Shown here: in pieces, positions 53,156-62,300 of the stretch
Layout: each line of letters begins with the position of its first letter
How positions within the stretch are numbered: position 1 is the first letter of the stretch
Source: Parasedimentitalea denitrificans
GTDB taxonomy: Bacteria > Pseudomonadota > Alphaproteobacteria > Rhodobacterales > Rhodobacteraceae
Assembly: GCF_011813015.1 (NCBI RefSeq)
Contig: NZ_QHLQ01000001.1
Span: forward strand, 186,001-250,000
Reading direction: 5' to 3'
Length of the DNA stretch: 64,000 nt
Notes under the pieces: model-generated
What the model was told of the DNA's origin: nothing
The model's input: only the letters and a program-made list of their open reading frames with translations
Databases searched by the model: none
Position numbers and translations under genes: made by a program

Positions 53156-54220
53156 TCAGGCCATCCCACCCTTGACCAGCCCCTCGGCAATGCGCGCATA
53201 GGCCTGCGCCATCATCCCATCGCCTGCCGCGACCGGCGTACCACTGTCACCCGCAAGCCGGGTCTCAAGATCAATCGGAAGGGCACCCAACAATGGCAGC
53301 CCCATGTCCTTAGCTTCACTCGTGACACCTCCGTGACCAAAGATATGGTGTTCGCCTCCGCAATCCGGGCAGGTAAAGAACGACATGTTCTCGATCAGCC
53401 CCAAAACTGGCGTCTTCAGCGTCTTGAACATATCCATCGCCTTGCGCGCATCCAGCAGTGCCACATCCTGAGGTGTCGACACAACAATGGCGCCTGACAG
53501 TTCAGCTTTGGTGCACAGCGTCAACTGCACATCACCGGTCCCTGGCGGCAGATCGACGATTAGAACATCCAACTCTCCCCAGTTGACCTGCCCCAACATC
53601 TGCTGCAACGTCCCCATCAGCATAGGTCCACGCCAGATCACCGCCTTGTCATCTTCCAACAGAAACCCAATCGACATCAAAGTGACGCCATGCGCGTGCA
53701 AAGGTTCAATGGTCTTCCCATCCGGGCTGGCCGGGCGCCCTGACGCCCCCATCATGCGTGGCTGGCTAGGGCCATAGATATCCGCATCCAACAACCCCAC
53801 CTTGCGCCCCCGCCGGGCAAGCGCCACAGCAAGGTTAGAGGCGACAGTTGATTTACCAACACCCCCTTTACCGGACCCCACCGCAAGAATGCGCTGCACG
53901 CCCGCCGGCTTCATTGGCCCCGCTTGCGGTTTGGCATGGCCACCAATCTTCAGACTTGGCGCTTCAGCCGCTGGCCCGTGCGCCGTCAATGCAACTGAAA
54001 CCGCCAGCACCCCATCCAGGCCGCGCACCACCTCTTCGGCTGCGCGGCGGAACGGCTCCATGAGTTTGGCAATGTCTGGACTGGGGGCCTCGATCACAAA
54101 GCTGACTTTCCCCCCATCAACCCGCAAAGCCCGCACCATATCGCGGGATACCAAGTTGCCGCCATCAGGCATCTCCAGCCGCTCTAGTGCCCCGTATATC
54201 TCTGCCTGTGTCACGGTCAT
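53156..54220 (-). CDS. mrp: Mrp/ApbC/NBP35-family iron-sulfur carrier ATPase
   Basis: A 354-residue P-loop ATPase of Fe-S cluster delivery. An N-terminal MIP18/DUF59 domain (about 1-85, with EIYGALERLEMPDG) precedes the deviant Walker A VGSGKGGVGKST (114-125). IYGPSQPRMMG, LPPGTGDVQLTL and the cluster-binding CPDC (about 275, in FFTCPDCGGEHHIFG) follow. AAGGAG before ATG 54220 fixes the start. It is monocistronic with a strong terminator. The 293-nt upstream gap is shared with the divergent DUF1127 gene. Confidence 0.94.
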   Translation of the reverse strand: MTVTQAEIYGALERLEMPDGGNLVSRDMVRALRVDGGKVSFVIEAPSPDIAKLMEPFRRAAEEVVRGLDGVLAVSVALTAHGPAAEAPSLKIGGHAKPQAGPMKPAGVQRILAVGSGKGGVGKSTVASNLAVALARRGRKVGLLDADIYGPSQPRMMGASGRPASPDGKTIEPLHAHGVTLMSIGFLLEDDKAVIWRGPMLMGTLQQMLGQVNWGELDVLIVDLPPGTGDVQLTLCTKAELSGAIVVSTPQDVALLDARKAMDMFKTLKTPVLGLIENMSFFTCPDCGGEHHIFGHGGVTSEAKDMGLPLLGALPIDLETRLAGDSGTPVAAGDGMMAQAYARIAEGLVKGGMA

Positions 54221-54430
54221 CTTGGTCTCCTTATCTCATTGCGACCTCATATAGGTGCTGCGGCGTCTGGCAAAAACCCCAAGATGGCGCACAACCCAAC
54301 CAAGGCAAGCGTTCACATTTTGCCCAGTAATAATGCAACGCCAAACTGACATCCCAAAAGTTCAGCAAATCCGGGACGTCAACAGCTGACCCATGCAAAT
54401 GCTGCATAGCAGAAATGACCAAGCTGGGGA

Positions 54431-54457
54431 TTGTGCCCACGCCGCAAATTCCTATTT
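54431..54457 (+). promoter_or_regulatory. Possible heat-shock-sigma-type promoter of the DUF1127/CcsR unit
   Basis: TTGTG (54431-54435) and CTATTT (54452-54457) are spaced by 16 nt, 57 nt before the DUF1127 start. In R. sphaeroides the homologous unit is transcribed by RpoHI/RpoHII, whose promoters have TTG- and CTAT-type elements. The match was judged by eye. Confidence 0.3.
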
Positions 54458-54513
54458 TCCCCTCAAGCAACGCCAAACAGGCAACGCACCGAAATACACC
54501 AAGGAACAAGACA

Positions 54514-54732
54514 ATGGCCGCAATTGATCACGTCAGCACCACCAAGCCATCGCTGTTCTGCGCGCCTGTCGCCATGGCCGAGGCCGCGTGGGCTCGCTTC
54601 ACTCAATACCGTCAGTTTCGTCGGACACTGGATGAACTCTCCACGCTGACCCGCCGCGAACTGGCCGACCTGGGTCTGAACCGCTCGATGCTGCACAGCG
54701 TCGCACACGAAGCCGTTTACGGCACCAAGTAA
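54514..54732 (+). CDS. ccaF1: DUF1127 small protein (CcaF1-like)
   Basis: A 72-residue protein with a C-terminal DUF1127 motif: RFTQYRQFRRTLDELSTLTRRELADLGLNRSMLHSVAHEAVYG, arginine-rich and predicted RNA-binding. The homologue in R. sphaeroides, CcaF1, is encoded immediately upstream of the CcsR sRNAs and affects RNA maturation. AAGGAA before ATG 54514 supports the start. The CcsR-like hairpins begin 8 nt after its stop, so the sRNAs should be processed from its transcript. The symbol is assigned by synteny and domain. Confidence 0.85.
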   Translation: MAAIDHVSTTKPSLFCAPVAMAEAAWARFTQYRQFRRTLDELSTLTRRELADLGLNRSMLHSVAHEAVYGTK

Positions 54733-54739
54733 TAGAGAT

Positions 54740-54770
54740 CAGGTCTTTTTCTCCTCCCTTAAAAGACCTG
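54740..54770 (+). ncRNA. ccsR1: CcsR-like sRNA hairpin 1
   Basis: CAGGTCTTTT and AAAAGACCTG form a 10-bp stem; the loop carries CTCCTCCC. This is the defining layout of CcsR ('CCUCCUCCC motif stress-induced RNA', cuckoo RNA) family: tandem stem-loops with a C/U-rich loop complementary to Shine-Dalgarno-like sequence. In R. sphaeroides four such RNAs follow the DUF1127 gene ccaF1 and affect glutathione and C1 metabolism under oxidative stress. Confidence 0.85.
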
Positions 54771-54776
54771 TCCTAC

Positions 54777-54810
54777 GCGGCAGCATCCTCCTCCTCCCTG
54801 ATGCTGCCGC
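54777..54810 (+). ncRNA. ccsR2: CcsR-like sRNA hairpin 2
   Basis: GCGGCAGCAT(C) pairs with (G)ATGCTGCCGC, an 11-bp perfect stem; the loop is CTCCTCCTCCCT, containing the family motif. It lies 6 nt after hairpin 1. A short CCGGTT-CAA-AACCGG stem (54819-54833) separates it from hairpin 3. Confidence 0.85.
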
Positions 54811-54841
54811 ACCCTATACCGGTTCAAAACCGGGTCTGAAT

Positions 54842-54876
54842 ACACCGGGACTTCCTCCTCCCTGAAACCCCGGTGT
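54842..54876 (+). ncRNA. ccsR3: CcsR-like sRNA hairpin 3
   Basis: ACACCGGG pairs with CCCGGTGT (8 bp), and the larger loop ACTTCCTCCTCCCTGAAAC holds the CCTCCTCCC motif. The stem sequence differs from the other three while the loop is conserved, as expected for selection on the loop. Confidence 0.85.
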
Positions 54877-54883
54877 TGCAAAG

Positions 54884-54924
54884 AACGGCGGTGCCCCTCC
54901 TCCTCCCTAGGCACCGCCGTTTTT
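54884..54924 (+). ncRNA. ccsR4: CcsR-like sRNA hairpin 4 with terminator
   Basis: AACGGCGGTGCC pairs with GGCACCGCCGTT, a 12-bp perfect stem, with loop CCTCCTCCTCCCTA. The T-run beginning at 54920 makes this last hairpin the Rho-independent terminator of the whole DUF1127-CcsR unit. The ~185 nt to the next gene hold nothing else recognisable. Confidence 0.88.
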
Positions 54925-55109
54925 CTTTGCCTAATCGATCTCATCTCATATTGACGCACTTACCGGGGCAATTCTGCCGCATCCCGGCCATTGCAATGCA
55001 AGCACCCCTCAGGCTTAGCAAAACTGAGCTGCTGCAACCGCTGTTAGGATTTGGTTAAGCAATCACCGATAACTTGCTGTTAACCAAGTTGATCGTTTTG
55101 GAGGCACCC

Positions 55110-55283
55110 ATGGCAGCCGGGAATTTGTCGAACCAGCACCACTACAGTTCTGGGCGTCATTACCAACAACGCCCAAAATCTCGCCCTATTGGCGAATATA
55201 TCCAAAAGCACGGTATCAAGATTCTAACGTGGACAGTTAGCGCACTTGTCTTCCACATTATCCTTAGCGCCGCAGGTCTGTAA
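55110..55283 (+). CDS. Small single-TM protein (57 aa), unknown
   Basis: A 57-residue protein with a polar N-terminus rich in His, Tyr, Ser and Arg (SNQHHYSSGRHYQQRPKSRP) and a C-terminal hydrophobic helix (ILTWTVSALVFHIILSAAGL), so probably a tail-type inner-membrane protein. GGAGG 6 nt before ATG 55110 is a perfect ribosome site and the chief evidence that it is real. It follows the CcsR terminator and is convergent with uvrD. I do not recognise a family. Confidence 0.65.
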   Translation: MAAGNLSNQHHYSSGRHYQQRPKSRPIGEYIQKHGIKILTWTVSALVFHIILSAAGL

Positions 55284-55296
55284 CTCCAGACAGCAA

Positions 55297-55340
55297 GAAA
55301 CGCCTCGCTCGGGTTTCATTCGAACCAAGGCGTTTCACAT
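55297..55340. terminator. Hairpin between the 57-aa gene and uvrD
   Basis: GAAACGCCT (55297-55305) pairs with AGGCGTTTC (55328-55336), with an inner GGTT/AACC pairing. It lies between convergent genes, 14 nt past the 57-aa gene stop and 41 nt past the uvrD stop. The T-tracts (TTTC) are short on both strands. Confidence 0.5.
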
Positions 55341-55376
55341 CCTTACCACTGCAAGCGAAATCCTCGACGACAGCCC

Positions 55377-57803
55377 CTAGAACGGAATGTCATCTTTAGG
55401 TGACACAAAGGCCGCGACCACCTTTTTCAGGCCCGCCTTGTCAAAATCGACTTCCAGCTTATCGCCATCGATTCCAGCGATCATGCCGTACCCAAACTTT
55501 TGGTGGAACACCCGGTCGCCCAATGTGAACTTTGACACCACGGTAGAATCAATAATCTGATTCTTGGCCGCCTGAGGTTGCGCCATGCCGCGTTGACCAG
55601 CCCGTGCCTGCATCCGCTTCCACCCAGGTGAATTATACCCGTCGGCCTGCTGCATCTTTTGCTCGATGGTCGATCGCACCGGAGCCTCGGTCGGGGCCGC
55701 AGCACCATAACTGCCGCCATACAGGCCGGGCGGTGTCAGAACCTCGACATGCTCCTCGGGCAACTCATCAATGAACCGTGACGGTAATTGCGATTGCCAC
55801 TGCCCAAAAATCCGTCGATTGCCAACAAAGGAAATGGTGCAAACCTCTTCGGCCCGCGTAATGCCTACATAGGCAAGACGGCGCTCTTCTTCCAAGCCCT
55901 TCAGCCCGCTTTCATCCATGCTGCGCTGTGACGGGAACAGACCATCCTCCCAACCGGGAAGGAACACCGCCGGAAACTCAAGCCCCTTGGCGCCGTGCAG
56001 GGTCATGATCGACACCTTCTGCCCGTTGTCATCGGATGCGTTGTCCATGATCAAGCTGACATGCTCCAGAAACCCTTGCAGGTTTTCGAAATTCTCTAGC
56101 TGGCTGACCAGTTCTTTCAGGTTCTCCAACCGACCCGGCGCATCCGGCGTTTTGTCGTTCTGCCACATGGTGGTGTAGCCAGACTCGTCCAGAATGATCT
56201 GTGCCAGCTCATGGTGCGGCACGTCTGGCTCACCAAACCGCATCTGCGGCGCGCCGCCTTCGTCGATCACAGAATTATCGTCGACCTCAAGAACCGAACC
56301 AACGGTCATCGCGCTCCAGCGGGCCAAATTGTCCAGCAACTGCCGCAATTGCCCAGCGCCCTTCCCCTTGATGAGGCCGTTTTCAACCGCCAGACGCGCG
56401 CCCTCGACCAATGACACACCGTTTTCCCGTGCCGTCATCTGAATGGTCTGTTGCGCCTTGTCGCCAAGCCCCCGTTTCGGAGTATTCACAATCCGCTCAA
56501 ACGCCAGCGCATCATCCGGGCTGGTGGCAACCCGGAAATAGGCCATAGCGTCGCGAATCTCGAGCCGCTCATAGAATCGCGGCCCACCGATTACACGATA
56601 AGGCAGGCCAATGGTCAGGAAACGGTCCTCAAACGCGCGCATCTGATGCGAGGCGCGGACCAAGATCGCCATCTGATCCAGATCCCGAGGCCCTTGCCCA
56701 CGCGTACCACGCTGCATGGCTTCAATCTCTTCGCCAATCCAGCGAGCCTCTTCCTCACCATCCCAATGGCCAATCAGCCGAACCTTCTCGCCACCCTTGG
56801 CATCGGTCCACAGCTCTTTGCCCAACCGACCCTCGTTGCCGGCGATCACACCCGATGCTGCCGCCAGAATATGCTCGGTCGAGCGATAGTTCTGTTCCAG
56901 CCGCACCACTTTGGCACCGGGAAAGTCCTTATCAAACCGCAGGATGTTACCCACCTCGGCACCGCGCCAGCCATAGATCGACTGGTCATCATCACCGACG
57001 CAGCAGATGTTCTTGTGCCCACCAGCCAGCAACCGCAGCCACAGATACTGGGCGACGTTGGTATCCTGATACTCGTCAACCATGATGAACCGGAACCAGC
57101 GCTGGTATTGTTCTAGGATGTCGGGGTGGTTCTGAAATATCGTCACCATGTGCAACAACAGATCGCCAAAATCCACCGCGTTCAGCTCGCGCAGGCGGGT
57201 TTGGTACTGTGCATACAGATCCACGCCCTTACCATTATAGGCCGAAGCATCCGCGACTGGCACCTTAGTCGGAACCAATGCGCGGTTCTTCCAATCATCA
57301 ATGACATTGGCCAATGTCCGCGCTGGCCAGCGCTTGTCGTCGATCCCTTCGGCGCGGATCAGCTGTTTCAACAGCCGGATCACATCATCTGTATCCAGAA
57401 TGGTGAAATTGCTCTTCAGCCCCACCAGTTCGCAATGACGGCGCAACAACTTCACACAGATCGCGTGGAACGTGCCCAGCCAAGGCATACCCTCGGCCGG
57501 TTGGCCCAGCATGCCGCCGACCCGCTGTTTCATCTCGCGCGCGGCCTTGTTGGTGAATGTCACCGCCAAAATCTCGTTCGTGCGGGCTGTCCCGGTGGTC
57601 AGCAGGTGCACAATCCGCGCCGTTAGCGCTTTGGTTTTACCAGTACCCGCCCCGGCCAACATCAACACCGGCCCATGCAAACACTCCACGGCCTCTCGCT
57701 GCGCCGGGTTCAGCGCATCAAGGTATGGTTTGGGCCGCGCCGCCATGGCACGAGAGGATAGCGAGGCGCCCTCAAAGGCGTCCATTTCATCAAAACTGCT
57801 CAT
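55377..57803 (-). CDS. uvrD: ATP-dependent DNA helicase UvrD/PcrA
   Basis: An 808-residue SF1 3'-5' helicase for nucleotide-excision and mismatch repair. Motif I GAGTGKT (51-57), motif Ia TFTNKAAREM, motif II VDEYQDTN, motif III GDDDQSIYGWRGA, motif IV RLEQNYRS, motif V STMTLHGAKGLEF-like IMTLHGAKGLEF and motif VI EERRLAYVGITRA are visible. The last ~60 residues (KFTLGDRVFHQKFGYGMIAGIDGDKLEVDF) form the Tudor-like RNA-polymerase-binding domain of PcrA/UvrD. AGGAT 9 nt upstream supports ATG 57803; the frame is open 16 codons further. Confidence 0.96.
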   Translation of the reverse strand: MSSFDEMDAFEGASLSSRAMAARPKPYLDALNPAQREAVECLHGPVLMLAGAGTGKTKALTARIVHLLTTGTARTNEILAVTFTNKAAREMKQRVGGMLGQPAEGMPWLGTFHAICVKLLRRHCELVGLKSNFTILDTDDVIRLLKQLIRAEGIDDKRWPARTLANVIDDWKNRALVPTKVPVADASAYNGKGVDLYAQYQTRLRELNAVDFGDLLLHMVTIFQNHPDILEQYQRWFRFIMVDEYQDTNVAQYLWLRLLAGGHKNICCVGDDDQSIYGWRGAEVGNILRFDKDFPGAKVVRLEQNYRSTEHILAAASGVIAGNEGRLGKELWTDAKGGEKVRLIGHWDGEEEARWIGEEIEAMQRGTRGQGPRDLDQMAILVRASHQMRAFEDRFLTIGLPYRVIGGPRFYERLEIRDAMAYFRVATSPDDALAFERIVNTPKRGLGDKAQQTIQMTARENGVSLVEGARLAVENGLIKGKGAGQLRQLLDNLARWSAMTVGSVLEVDDNSVIDEGGAPQMRFGEPDVPHHELAQIILDESGYTTMWQNDKTPDAPGRLENLKELVSQLENFENLQGFLEHVSLIMDNASDDNGQKVSIMTLHGAKGLEFPAVFLPGWEDGLFPSQRSMDESGLKGLEEERRLAYVGITRAEEVCTISFVGNRRIFGQWQSQLPSRFIDELPEEHVEVLTPPGLYGGSYGAAAPTEAPVRSTIEQKMQQADGYNSPGWKRMQARAGQRGMAQPQAAKNQIIDSTVVSKFTLGDRVFHQKFGYGMIAGIDGDKLEVDFDKAGLKKVVAAFVSPKDDIPF

Positions 57804-58085
57804 GGGCGTAATCCTAGCGTGATTTAACACAGCGCGAAAGAGGACGTTCACACAATGTTCCCCAAATTATTTACGCTTTTTCATTTCTTCCATCAACAGG
57901 ATTTAGGCAGCACGAACACAAAACGCCTCCCGCCCGTTCGATATGCCTGTAACTTTCGACCACTCCACCCCTTCAAAACGGAACAGAAGCACCAAAATCA
58001 GTCGGTTTCCTTGCTAAATGTTTCAAAATGACCTTCGCTGCACCGCAGCACTTGCAATTTACCGCAGGCTTTCCCACAAATCCCC

Positions 58086-59246
58086 ATGGAATTAGATAGT
58101 CGCTACCCTGCTGTTTCAGATTTAGCCCACCGCGCCCGCCAGCGGTTGCCAAAGTTCGTTTGGGAGTACTTGGACAGTGGCACCGGCACCGAAGCCACCA
58201 AGGCCCGTAACCGCGTAGCACTGGATCAGGTAGGCTTCCTGCCCTCAATCCTGCACGGCCCTATTGATGTCGACCTTAGCACCACATTGTTGGGGGAAAC
58301 GCTGCCTCTGCCATTTGGTGTCGCCCCATTGGGCATGTCTGGCTTGATTTGGCCCAATGCCGAGCGCCACTTAGCCCAGACAGCCGCCACCGCGGGCATT
58401 CCCTATTCCCTATCCACCGTGGCAACCCAATCCCCCGAGGATCTGGCACCACATCTGGGCAACCAAGGCTGGTTTCAGCTCTACCCGCCAAAAGCCCCCG
58501 ACATCCGTAAAGACATGTTGGAACGCGCCAAGGCGGCTGGGTTCAAAGTACTTGTGCTAACAGTAGACGTCCCCGTTGCCTCGCGCCGGGAACGACAAGT
58601 GCGATCGGGACTAACACAACCGCCCAAACTGACTCCACGCCTGCTGGCACAGGTGATGATGCGCCCAGCCTGGGCACTGGGTATGGCCCAGCGCGGCATG
58701 CCGCACATGCGCACACTCGACAAGTACATCGACGCCAGTTTGGGCAGCCTGTCTTCGACCGCTCATATCGGCTACCTGCTGCGGACCTCGCCCGACTGGG
58801 ATTATGTGCAATGGCTGCGCGATCACTGGGACGGCCCATTGGTCATCAAGGGTGTACTGCGCCCCGAAGATGCTGAACGATTAGAGAAAGTCGGCGCTGA
58901 CGCCCTGTGGGTCTCAAACCACGCAGGCCGCCAATTCGACGGCTGCCCCGCCAGCATCGAGATGCTACCGCTGATCCGACAGGCCACCGATCTGCCACTG
59001 ATCTTTGACAGCGGGATTGAAAGCGGGTTGGATATCCTACGCGCACTGGCTTTGGGCGCGAACTATGTCATGCTGGGACGCGCTTTCCACTTTGCGCTGG
59101 CAGCACTGGGCCCCACTGGCCCTGCCCACCTGATCGACATCCTGAAAAAGGATCTAAAGGCCAACATGGGCCAGATGGGCTGCGATAACCTGAACAACCT
59201 GCCCACACCGGTGATGATGTCACCGTCAATAAAGATCGATAAATAG
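58086..59246 (+). CDS. lldD: FMN-dependent alpha-hydroxy-acid dehydrogenase (LldD-like)
   Basis: A 386-residue flavoenzyme oxidising L-lactate or a related 2-hydroxy acid. It shows the FMN-binding PLPFGVAPLGMSGLIWP, the VLVLTVDVPVASRRERQVRSG segment, the KGVLRPEDAERLEKVGADALWVSNHAGRQFDG catalytic region (His about 279) and the phosphate-binding IFDSGIESGLDILRALALGA. The signature SNHGGRQLDG is altered to SNHAGRQFDG; catalytic His and Arg are retained. No strong hydrophobic membrane anchor is seen. It is divergent from uvrD and 125 nt upstream of pyc, so lactate-to-pyruvate-to-oxaloacetate supply would be a coherent local theme (inference). Confidence 0.88.
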   Translation: MELDSRYPAVSDLAHRARQRLPKFVWEYLDSGTGTEATKARNRVALDQVGFLPSILHGPIDVDLSTTLLGETLPLPFGVAPLGMSGLIWPNAERHLAQTAATAGIPYSLSTVATQSPEDLAPHLGNQGWFQLYPPKAPDIRKDMLERAKAAGFKVLVLTVDVPVASRRERQVRSGLTQPPKLTPRLLAQVMMRPAWALGMAQRGMPHMRTLDKYIDASLGSLSSTAHIGYLLRTSPDWDYVQWLRDHWDGPLVIKGVLRPEDAERLEKVGADALWVSNHAGRQFDGCPASIEMLPLIRQATDLPLIFDSGIESGLDILRALALGANYVMLGRAFHFALAALGPTGPAHLIDILKKDLKANMGQMGCDNLNNLPTPVMMSPSIKIDK

Positions 59247-59371
59247 GAACAATACCGCACCACCAAGCCGCAGAACCGCACTATCCTGCCGGTTATACCC
59301 ACTACTACGCGTATACCTGTCTCTAAGATGTGCCTAACACTTGCTCTAAATTGCACGACCCCGAGGGTGAC

Positions 59372-62300
59372 ATGACAGACTTCAAAAAAATCCTGATTGC
59401 CAACCGTGGCGAAATCGCCATCCGCGTAATGCGCGCCGCCAACGAGATGGGCAAAGCCACCGTTGCCGTCTATGCCGAAGAAGACAAACTGGGCCTGCAC
59501 CGGTTCAAAGCGGATGAAGCTTATCGCATTGGCGAAGGAATGGGGCCTGTTGCTGCCTACCTTAGCATCGACGAGATGATCCGCGTCGCCAAGGAATGTG
59601 GCGCAGATGCGATCCACCCCGGCTATGGTCTACTGTCGGAAAACCCCGACTTTGTAGATGCCTGTTCGCGTAATGGTATCACCTTCATCGGCCCCAAGGC
59701 CGAAACCATGCGCGCTCTGGGTGACAAAGCCTCGGCCCGCCGGGTTGCGGTCAAAGCTGGCGTTCCAGTCATTCCAGCAACCGAAGTCCTAGGCGATGAC
59801 ATGGATGCCATCCGCAAGGAAGCTGCGGAAGTTGGTTATCCCTTCATGCTCAAAGCCTCATGGGGCGGCGGCGGTCGCGGCATGCGCCCTATTTATGGCG
59901 AAGACGAACTGGAAGAAAAGATCCTAGAAGGCCGCCGCGAAGCCGAGGCCGCATTCGGCAATGGCGAAGGCTATCTGGAGAAGATGATCCAGCGCGCGCG
60001 CCACGTCGAGGTGCAGATTCTGGGTGACAAACAGGGTGGCATCTATCACCTGTTTGAACGCGATTGCTCGGTGCAGCGCCGCAATCAGAAAGTCGTGGAA
60101 CGCGCCCCTGCGCCCTACCTAAGTGAGGAACAGCGCACCGAGATCTGTGAGCTAGGCCGCAAGATCTGCGCCCATGTGAACTATGAATGCGCCGGTACGG
60201 TCGAATTCCTGATGGATATGGACGACGGCAAATTCTACTTTATCGAAGTGAACCCACGGGTGCAGGTAGAGCACACGGTCACCGAAGAAGTTACCGGCAT
60301 CGACATTGTGCGCGCCCAGATCCTGATCGCCGAAGGTAAGAGCATTGCCGAGGCTACTGGTAAGGCCAGCCAGGATCAGGTGGTTCTGACAGGCCACGCG
60401 TTGCAAACCCGCGTGACAACCGAAGATCCACAAAACAACTTCATCCCCGATTATGGCCGCATCACCGCCTATCGTTCAGCCACCGGCATGGGTATTCGTC
60501 TGGACGGCGGCACCGCCTATGCAGGCGGCGTTATCACCCGCTACTATGACAGCCTACTGACCAAGATCACTGCCAAGGCGCCAACGCCGGAAATGGCCAT
60601 CGCCCGCATGGACCGCGCCCTGCGCGAATTCCGCGTGCGCGGAGTATCGACCAACATCGCCTTTGTCGAAAACCTGCTGAAGCACCCAACCTTCCTCGAC
60701 AACAGCTACACTACCAAGTTCATCGACGAGACGCCCGAGCTGTTCCAGTTCACCAAGCGTCGCGACCGTGGCACCAAGGTGTTGACCTATATCGCCGATA
60801 TCTCGGTCAACGGTCACCCGGAAACCGAAGGCCGCGCTGCGCCGCACGCTGACCTAAAGGCCCCGCGCCCACCCAAGGTCGCACCCGGCAACCTGCCCTA
60901 TGGCACTCGTAACTTGCTGGAGCAAAAAGGCCCGCAGGCGGTGGCCGACTGGATGAAGGCCCAGCGGCAACTGCTGCTGACCGACACCACAATGCGCGAC
61001 GGTCACCAGTCGCTGCTGGCCACCCGGATGCGGTCGATCGACATGATCAAGGTCGCCCCGGCCTATGCAAATGACCTAAGCCAGCTGTTCTCGGTCGAAT
61101 GCTGGGGTGGCGCGACATTCGATGTGGCCTATCGCTTTTTGCAGGAATGCCCATGGCAGCGTCTGCGCGACCTGCGCGAGGCAATGCCAAACGTGATGAC
61201 CCAGATGCTGCTGCGCGCCTCTAACGGCGTCGGCTACACCAACTACCCCGATAACGTGGTGCAAAGCTTTGTCGCCGAGGCCGCCAAGGGCATTGATGTT
61301 TTCCGCGTGTTTGACAGCCTCAACTGGGTCGAAAACATGCGCGTCGCCATGGATGCCGTGGTCGACAGCGGCAAGATCTGCGAAGGCACCATCTGCTACA
61401 CCGGTGACATCTTGGACCCCAACCGCGCCAAGTATGACCTGAAATACTACATCGGCATGGCCAAAGAGCTAGAGGCCGCTGGCGCCCATGTTCTGGGTCT
61501 GAAAGACATGGCCGGCCTGCTGAAACCTGCCGCCGCCCGTGTATTGGTCAAGGCCCTGAAAGAAGAGGTCGGCCTGCCGATCCACTTCCACACCCACGAC
61601 ACATCCGGCATTGCAGGCGCAACGATCCTCGCCGCCGCAGATGCAGGAGTTGATGCTGTAGATGCCGCCATGGATGCCTTCTCGGGCGGCACCTCGCAGC
61701 CTTGCCTCGGCTCCATTGTCGAGGGCCTACGCAACACAGACCGCGACACCGGCATTGATATCGCCACCGTGCGCGAAATCTCAGGGTACTGGGAGCAGGT
61801 CCGCGCGCAATACGCCGCCTTTGAAAGCGGCATTCAGGCTCCTGCATCCGAGGTGTACCTGCACGAGATGCCCGGCGGCCAGTTCACCAACCTCAAGGCG
61901 CAGGCCCGCAGCCTGGGGCTCGAGGAAAAGTGGCACGAGGTCGCCCAAACCTATGCCGACGTGAACCAGATGTTCGGCGACATCGTCAAGGTGACCCCCT
62001 CGTCCAAAGTGGTCGGCGACATGGCTTTGATGATGGTCTCACAGGGCCTGTCCCGCGCCGAGGTTGAAGACCCAAAAACCGATGTGTCCTTCCCGGATTC
62101 TGTCATCGACATGATGCGTGGTAACCTGGGCCAGCCCCCCAACGGCTTCCCCGACGCCTTCCTCAACAAAGTCCTGAAAGGTGAATCGCCCAATCTTGAG
62201 CGCCCCGGCAAGCACCTTGAGGCTGTTGATCTAGAGGCCACCCGCGCCGAGCTCAGCGCCGAGCTAAACGGCAAGGCAATCGATGACGAAGATCTGAACG

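Noticed and set aside
54759..54959. Minus-strand ORF across the CcsR array
   Set aside because: The REE/EEG-rich peptide is produced by the repeated CTCCTCC loops read in antisense; no start signal.
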